Assembly: GCA_963769715.1 (NCBI GenBank)
Contig: CAVYNE010000006.1
Span: forward strand, 186,001-250,000
Length of the DNA: 64,000 nt
Origin: Palsa-504 sp963769715
GTDB lineage: Bacteria > Actinomycetota > Actinomycetes > Streptosporangiales > Streptosporangiaceae
Direction: 5' to 3'
Positions 59,600 to 64,000 of this stretch are shown piece by piece. Below the pieces are notes generated by a model. That model was not told the origin of the DNA and ran no database searches. It was given only the letters and a program-made list of their open reading frames with translations. Both the position numbers and the translations under genes were made by a program. Each line of letters opens with the position of its first letter. The first letter of the stretch is position 1.

Positions 59600-60089
59600 G
59601 AGCGCATTCTCAGATCAGGAGAGCGCGGGAACGGTAAGAGGGTACGGCGGCGGCGCCGCAGCTTAGCCGGACGCGGACGGGGGCACCGCGTGCTTAGCAA
59701 ACATCGCGCGGACGGGGGCACCGCGCGGCGCGGCGCCGCCGCATAGCGTCACGATACAAGCTTTGCCGCTATATGTACAAGTCGTGACTAGTAAGACAGA
59801 GTGTTTGTTTCTGCCGAACACGACCCCGAACACCGTCGGATCCAGCCGGGTTTACGCCCGGAACCTTCGGAATCAGTGGGGACGCGGATCACCGGCGTCT
59901 CGGGCCAGCCTAAGCTAGACACCGGGCCCGAGGCGGGCCATCTGGACTCCCCGCGAGCCAAAGGCCGCGACGCCTCCTGGACTCTGCTTTTCCCTCGTAC
60001 CCACCCGGGGCACGACGGAGGAGCGACGAGGGAAGGCGGCGTCTCAAGAGCGGCCCGAGGCGAGCGGGAAGAAAGAGAGGGCGAGGCGC
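59600..60089. other. Non-coding region upstream of the fumarase genes
   Basis: No gene is supported. Two 18-bp direct copies of gcggacgggggcaccgcg lie at 59673-59690 and 59708-59725 (35 bases apart). The segment 59745-59815 is AT-rich and could hold the fumarase promoter. A purine-rich stretch (gagagggcgaggc) precedes the fumarase GTG. Confidence 0.5.
59673..59725. repeat. Direct repeat pair of gcggacgggggcaccgcg
   Basis: The two 18-bp copies are identical and 35 bases apart (start to start). The spacer is gtgcttagcaaacatcgc-like. The purpose is unknown; possible regulator sites or a short duplication. Confidence 0.7.
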
Positions 60090-61733
60090 GTGCCCGAGTT
60101 CACCTACGCAGACCTGCTGCCGCTGGGCCATGACGACACCAGCTACCGGCGGCTGACCAGTGACGGGGTGAGGAACCATAGTTCGTTCGGCCGTAATTTC
60201 CTCGAGATCGAGCCGCAGCTGCTCACCGAGCTGACCACCGCCGCCATGCACGACATCGCCCACCTGCTGCGGCCCGCCCACCTGCGCCAGCTACGGTCCA
60301 TCCTGGACGACCCGCAGGCCTCTGCGAACGACCGGTACGTGGCCCGCGACCTGCTCAAGAACGCGTGCATCGCGGCCGGCGGCGTGCTGCCCATGTGCCA
60401 GGACACCGGCACCGCCATCGTGATGGGCAAGCGCGGCCAGCACGTGCTCACCGACGGGCGTGACGAGGAGCACATCTCGCGCGGCGTCTATGACGCCTAC
60501 ACCACGCTGAACCTGCGGTACTCCCAGCTCGCGCCGCTGACCATGTGGGAAGAGAAGAACACCGGCAGCAACCTGCCCGCCCAGGTGGAGATCTACGCCA
60601 CCAGCGGGGAGGAGTACAAGTTCCTGTTCATGGCCAAGGGCGGCGGGTCGGCCAACAAGTCGTTCCTGTACCAGGAGACCAAGGCCGTGCTGAACCCGGC
60701 CCGGATGCTGGCGTTCCTGGAGGAGAAGATCCGCTCGCTCGGCACCGCCGCGTGCCCGCCGTACCACCTGGCCATCGTGGTCGGCGGGACCAGCGCCGAG
60801 TTCGCGCTGAAGACCGCCAAGTACGCGTCGGCCAAGTACCTGGACACGCTGCCCGGGCAGGGCTCGGCCGCCGGGCACGGGTTTCGCGACCGCGAGCTCG
60901 AGGAGCAAGTGCTTGGCATTACCCGGCGTATCGGCATCGGCGCCCAGTTCGGCGGCAAGTACTTCTGCCACGACGTGCGGGTGGTCCGGCTGCCCAGGCA
61001 CGGGGCGTCCTGCCCGGTCGCGATCGCGGTGTCGTGCTCGGCCGACCGGCAGGCGCTGGGCAAGATCACCGCCGACGGGGTGTTCCTCGAGCAGCTCGAG
61101 ACCGACCCGGCGCAGTACCTGCCGGATGTCGAGGCGGGCGAAGACGAGGGCAACGTGGTCGCCGTCGACCTGAACCGGCCGATGGCCGAGATCCGCGCCG
61201 AACTGAGCAGGTACCCGGTGCGCACCCGCGTGTCGCTGACCGGCCCGCTGGTCGTGGCCAGGGACATCGCCCACGCCAAGATCGCCGAGCGCCTGGACGC
61301 GGGCGAGCCCATGCCCGCCTACCTGCGCGACCACCCGGTCTACTACGCGGGGCCGGCCAAGACGCCGGACGGGTACGCGTCCGGGTCCTTCGGGCCGACG
61401 ACGGCCGGCCGGATGGACTCCTACGTCGAGGCGTTCCAGGCGGCCGGCGGCTCGCTGGTCATGCTGGCCAAGGGGAACCGTTCGGCCGCGGTGACCGCGG
61501 CCTGCAAGCAGTACGGCGGCTTTTACCTCGGTTCGATCGGCGGCGCGGCGGCGCGGCTGGCCCGGGACTGCATCACCCGGGTCGACGTGCTCGAGTACCC
61601 CGAACTCGGCATGGAAGCCGTCTGGAAGATCGAGGTCCGCGACTTCCCGGCCTTCATCGTGGTCGACGACAAGGGAAACGACTTCTTCGCGGATCCGTCC
61701 GGACTGGTGCTCAGTATCGGCGCGCACCCGTGA
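60090..61733 (+). CDS. Fumarate hydratase class I (iron-sulfur)
   Basis: This 547-residue enzyme interconverts fumarate and malate using a [4Fe-4S] cluster. It contains VLPMCQDTGTAIVMGKRG (cluster Cys), IYATSGEEYKFLFMAKGGGS, RLPRHGASCPVAIAVSCSAD, GSFGPTTAGRMDSYVEAFQA and MEAVWKIEVRDFPAFIVVDD, the full two-domain layout of FumA/FumB-type single-chain enzymes. GTG 60090 follows gagagggcgaggcgc. The class II fumarase gene overlaps its stop (GTGA). Confidence 0.94.
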   Translation: MPEFTYADLLPLGHDDTSYRRLTSDGVRNHSSFGRNFLEIEPQLLTELTTAAMHDIAHLLRPAHLRQLRSILDDPQASANDRYVARDLLKNACIAAGGVLPMCQDTGTAIVMGKRGQHVLTDGRDEEHISRGVYDAYTTLNLRYSQLAPLTMWEEKNTGSNLPAQVEIYATSGEEYKFLFMAKGGGSANKSFLYQETKAVLNPARMLAFLEEKIRSLGTAACPPYHLAIVVGGTSAEFALKTAKYASAKYLDTLPGQGSAAGHGFRDRELEEQVLGITRRIGIGAQFGGKYFCHDVRVVRLPRHGASCPVAIAVSCSADRQALGKITADGVFLEQLETDPAQYLPDVEAGEDEGNVVAVDLNRPMAEIRAELSRYPVRTRVSLTGPLVVARDIAHAKIAERLDAGEPMPAYLRDHPVYYAGPAKTPDGYASGSFGPTTAGRMDSYVEAFQAAGGSLVMLAKGNRSAAVTAACKQYGGFYLGSIGGAAARLARDCITRVDVLEYPELGMEAVWKIEVRDFPAFIVVDDKGNDFFADPSGLVLSIGAHP

Positions 61734-63148
61734 GTTCCGCGGGTACCCGCACGGAACACGACTCGATGGGGGACGTGGAGGTGCCCGCCGAGGCGCTGTG
61801 GGGAGCGCAGACCCAGCGGGCGGTGGAGAACTTCCCGGTGTCCGGCGAGCGGATCGGACGGGACATGATCGGTGCCCTGGCCTCGCTCAAGGGCGCTTCG
61901 GCCACGGTGAACGGCGAACTCGGGGTGCTCGACGCCGACCTGGCGGACGCGATCGGTGACGCGGCTGCCTCGGTGGCACGAGGAGAGCACGACGAGGCGT
62001 TCCCGGTCGACGTGTTCCAGACTGGTTCCGGCACCTCGAGCAACATGAACGCCAATGAGGTCATCGCGTCCCTGGCCTCGCGCAAGCTCGGACCCGGAAA
62101 CCGCCCCGTGCACCCGAACGACCACGTGAACGCGTCCCAGTCCTCCAACGACGTGTTCCCCTCGGCGATTCACCTGGCCGCCACCCGGCTGATCGCGGGA
62201 GAGCTGATCCCGGCGCTGAACCACCTCGCCGCGGCGTTCGAGGCGAAGGCCGAACAGTTCGCCGCGGTGGTCAAGGTCGGACGGACCCATCTGATGGACG
62301 CGGTGCCGGTGACCCTCGGCCAGGAGTTCGGCGGGTACGCGGCGGCCGTCCGTCATGATGCCGAACGGGCCGATGCCATCTTGCCCCGGCTCGGCGAGTT
62401 GCCCCTGGGCGGCACGGCCACGGGAACCGGCCTCAACGCGCCGCCCGGGTTCGCCCGGCAGGTGATCGAGCGCCTGGCGTCGACGACGAGACTCCCGCTG
62501 ACCGAGGCGCGGAACCACTTCGAGGCGGCGGGCGGGCGGGACGCGCTGGTCGAAGCCAGCGGCGTGCTGCGGGTGATCGCCGTGAGCCTGTACAAGATCT
62601 GCAACGACCTGCGCTGGATGGGATCCGGGCCGCGGGCCGGGCTGGGCGAGATCTCCATCCCCGACCTGCAGCCGGGCTCCTCGATCATGCCGGGCAAGGT
62701 GAACCCGGTCATCTGCGAGGCGGTCTGCCAGGTGTGCACGCAGGTGATCGGGAACGATGCGGCGGTGGCGTTCGGGGGCGCGGCGGGGAACTTCGAGCTG
62801 AACGTGATGATGCCGGTGATCGGGCGCAACCTGCTCGCGTCGGCCCGCCTGCTGGCGGCGGTCGTGCCGTTGCTCGCCGACCGCTGCGTTTCCGGGATCA
62901 CCGCGCACGCGGAGCACATGCGGCGGCTGGCTGAGTCGTCACCGGTCATCGTGACCGCGCTGAACTCCTCTATCGGCTACGAGGCGGCCGCGCAGATCGC
63001 CCACGAGGCGCTGGCGACCGGCCGGCCGATCCGCTCGATCGTGATCTCCCGCGGCTACGTCTCACGAGGCGAGATCACCGAGGCGCAGCTGGACGCCGCG
63101 CTCGACGTGCTGGCGATGACCGGCACTAAACAATCTGATCAAACTTAA
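61730..63148 (+). CDS. fumC: Fumarate hydratase class II
   Basis: This 472-residue iron-independent fumarase has PAEALWGAQTQRAVENFPVS, FQTGSGTSSNMNANEVIASL, HPNDHVNASQSSNDVFPSAI and the signature PGSSIMPGKVNPVICEAVCQ. GTG 61730 is the start: it overlaps the class I stop and gives a family-length protein; the much longer frame upstream is a shadow of the class I gene. Its co-expression with the oxygen-sensitive class I enzyme would give redundant fumarase activity under different oxygen or iron states. Confidence 0.95.
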   Translation: MSSAGTRTEHDSMGDVEVPAEALWGAQTQRAVENFPVSGERIGRDMIGALASLKGASATVNGELGVLDADLADAIGDAAASVARGEHDEAFPVDVFQTGSGTSSNMNANEVIASLASRKLGPGNRPVHPNDHVNASQSSNDVFPSAIHLAATRLIAGELIPALNHLAAAFEAKAEQFAAVVKVGRTHLMDAVPVTLGQEFGGYAAAVRHDAERADAILPRLGELPLGGTATGTGLNAPPGFARQVIERLASTTRLPLTEARNHFEAAGGRDALVEASGVLRVIAVSLYKICNDLRWMGSGPRAGLGEISIPDLQPGSSIMPGKVNPVICEAVCQVCTQVIGNDAAVAFGGAAGNFELNVMMPVIGRNLLASARLLAAVVPLLADRCVSGITAHAEHMRRLAESSPVIVTALNSSIGYEAAAQIAHEALATGRPIRSIVISRGYVSRGEITEAQLDAALDVLAMTGTKQSDQT

Positions 63149-63204
63149 TCGATGCTTAGCCTTCCCCCAGAGACCTTTCAGCGATCACCGTGTATGGTCC
63201 GGCT

Positions 63205-64000
63205 ATGCACCCATTGGCGGACACCGGGCGGGTTATCGCCGGGCGTTACCGTCTGCAGGCCCCCATCGGCCGAGGTGCCATGGGTGTCGTCTGGCGTGCC
63301 CGCGATCAGCTTCTCGACCGCGACGTCGCGGTCAAGGAAGTCCACATCGCGGAGACCCTCACCGACGCGGAGCGGGCCAACGCGTACCAGCGGACGCTGC
63401 GCGAGGCCAAGACCGCCGCCCGGCTCAACCACCCCGCGGTGGTCACCGTCTACGACGTGTGCGAGGACGAGGGCCGCCCGTGGATCGTCATGCAGCTGGT
63501 CCACGCGCAGTCCCTGGACCAGGTGCTGGCGACCTCGGGCCCGCTGTCGCCGCGCCGGGCCGCCGAGATGGCCCGGCAGCTGCTGTCCGCGCTGAGCGTG
63601 GCGCACGCCGCCGGGGTGATGCACCGGGACGTCAAGCCGAGCAACGTACTGCTCGGCAACGACGACCGGGCCGTGCTGACCGACTTCGGCATCGCCACCT
63701 TCCAGGGTGACCCCAAGCTCACCCAGACCGGCATGGTGATGGGCTCGCCCGGGTTCACCGCGCCCGAGCGGATCCGCGGCGAGGACGCGTCGCCCGCCTC
63801 CGACCTGTGGTCACTCGGCGCGACCCTGTTCGCGGCGGTGGAGGGGCACGGTCCCTTCGAGAAACGCGGCGGGGCGATCACCACCATGTCCGCCATCATC
63901 AACGAGGACGCGCCCGAGGCGCCCACGGCGGGCGCGCTCGGCCCCGTGATCGCCGCGCTGCTGCGGCGTGAGCCCGTGGACCGGCCCGATGCGAGCGCGG
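63205..64000 (+). CDS. Ser/Thr protein kinase, N-terminal kinase domain (partial)
   Basis: The frame runs off the right edge, so 265 residues are visible. Hanks-type motifs: ADTGRVIAGRYRLQAPIGRG and AMGVVW (glycine loop), DVAVKEVHI (VAIK lysine), VMHRDVKPSNVLLG (catalytic loop), LTDFGIATF (DFG) and GSPGFTAPE (APE). It is a PknB-type kinase; a Pro-rich linker, membrane helix or PASTA region would lie outside the window. ATG 63205 lacks an SD; tgtatggt 13 bases upstream may be a -10 of a leaderless mRNA. Confidence 0.92.
   Translation, partial: MHPLADTGRVIAGRYRLQAPIGRGAMGVVWRARDQLLDRDVAVKEVHIAETLTDAERANAYQRTLREAKTAARLNHPAVVTVYDVCEDEGRPWIVMQLVHAQSLDQVLATSGPLSPRRAAEMARQLLSALSVAHAAGVMHRDVKPSNVLLGNDDRAVLTDFGIATFQGDPKLTQTGMVMGSPGFTAPERIRGEDASPASDLWSLGATLFAAVEGHGPFEKRGGAITTMSAIINEDAPEAPTAGALGPVIAALLRREPVDRPDASA

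Noticed and set aside
60545..63148. 867-codon frame as a fused double fumarase
   Set aside because: Everything before 61730 is a shadow of the class I fumarase gene in another frame; the class II protein starts at GTG 61730.
1..64000. tRNA genes as the integration target of the island
   Set aside because: I see no tRNA-like cloverleaf with a CCA-type end near any island junction; the repeated sequence is a protein-coding 3' end instead.

Overview
The window is high-GC DNA (about 70 percent, strong G/C preference at third codon positions, frequent GTG starts, ATGA overlaps) from an actinomycete. The core gene order supports this: ispH next to a lipid-droplet-type protein and xseA-xseB, glpX beside a DUF4245 gene, an MptB-like mannosyltransferase and Sdh iron-sulfur genes. 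I cannot name the genus. I see no tRNA, rRNA or CRISPR array.

Layout. 1-2533: core genes (end of a succinate dehydrogenase flavoprotein, sdhB, uppP). 2538-14952: a minus-strand run resembling the Tn916/pCW3 (Tcp) conjugation apparatus, in the order TcpC-, TcpD-, TcpE- (fused to a MinD-like domain), VirB4/TcpF-, VirB6/TcpH-, NTF2-like and NlpC/P60 (TcpG)-type genes, followed by a secreted SGNH hydrolase. No relaxase, coupling protein or intact integrase is visible. 15389-21296: two large FtsX-type permeases, one with a single-base frameshift and neither with a neighbouring ATPase. 21413-44079: a patchwork island. 44029-58906: mostly core genes (ychF, rmuC, ispH, xseAB, glpX, a glutamine-synthetase homologue), with one badly frameshifted PLP-enzyme gene and a TPP enzyme. 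58960-59599: two gene fragments. 60090-64000: tandem class I and class II fumarases and the start of a Ser/Thr protein kinase.

The main discovery is in the island. Short copies of the last 10-15 codons of ychF occur seven times between 21.4 and 35.2 kb, all in the same orientation as the resident ychF 3' end at 44.04 kb. They are at about 21.41, 23.50, 28.13, 28.82, 31.70, 34.58 and 35.21 kb. They still read as YchF C-termini (VEFRFNV-stop, VEFRHS-stop, VEFRHSATS). A decayed tyrosine-recombinase C-terminus lies immediately downstream of ychF. I read this as serial integration at the 3' end of ychF, each event leaving an attachment-site copy. Three of the copies are directly abutted by a HicB/HicA toxin-antitoxin module in progressive decay (intact, hicA truncated, hicB only).

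Cargo between the copies includes a proteolytically dead M48-like membrane protein, an envelope-mannan set (two GT-C type membrane proteins and a GH76 mannanase), another GT-C protein, a NodB deacetylase, transposase relics, and a regulated aromatic meta-cleavage operon. That operon contains a flavin reductase, an HsaA-like monooxygenase, an FAH-family hydrolase, an extradiol dioxygenase, an acetoacetyl-CoA-synthetase-like ligase and an amidohydrolase, with a divergent FCD/GntR regulator.
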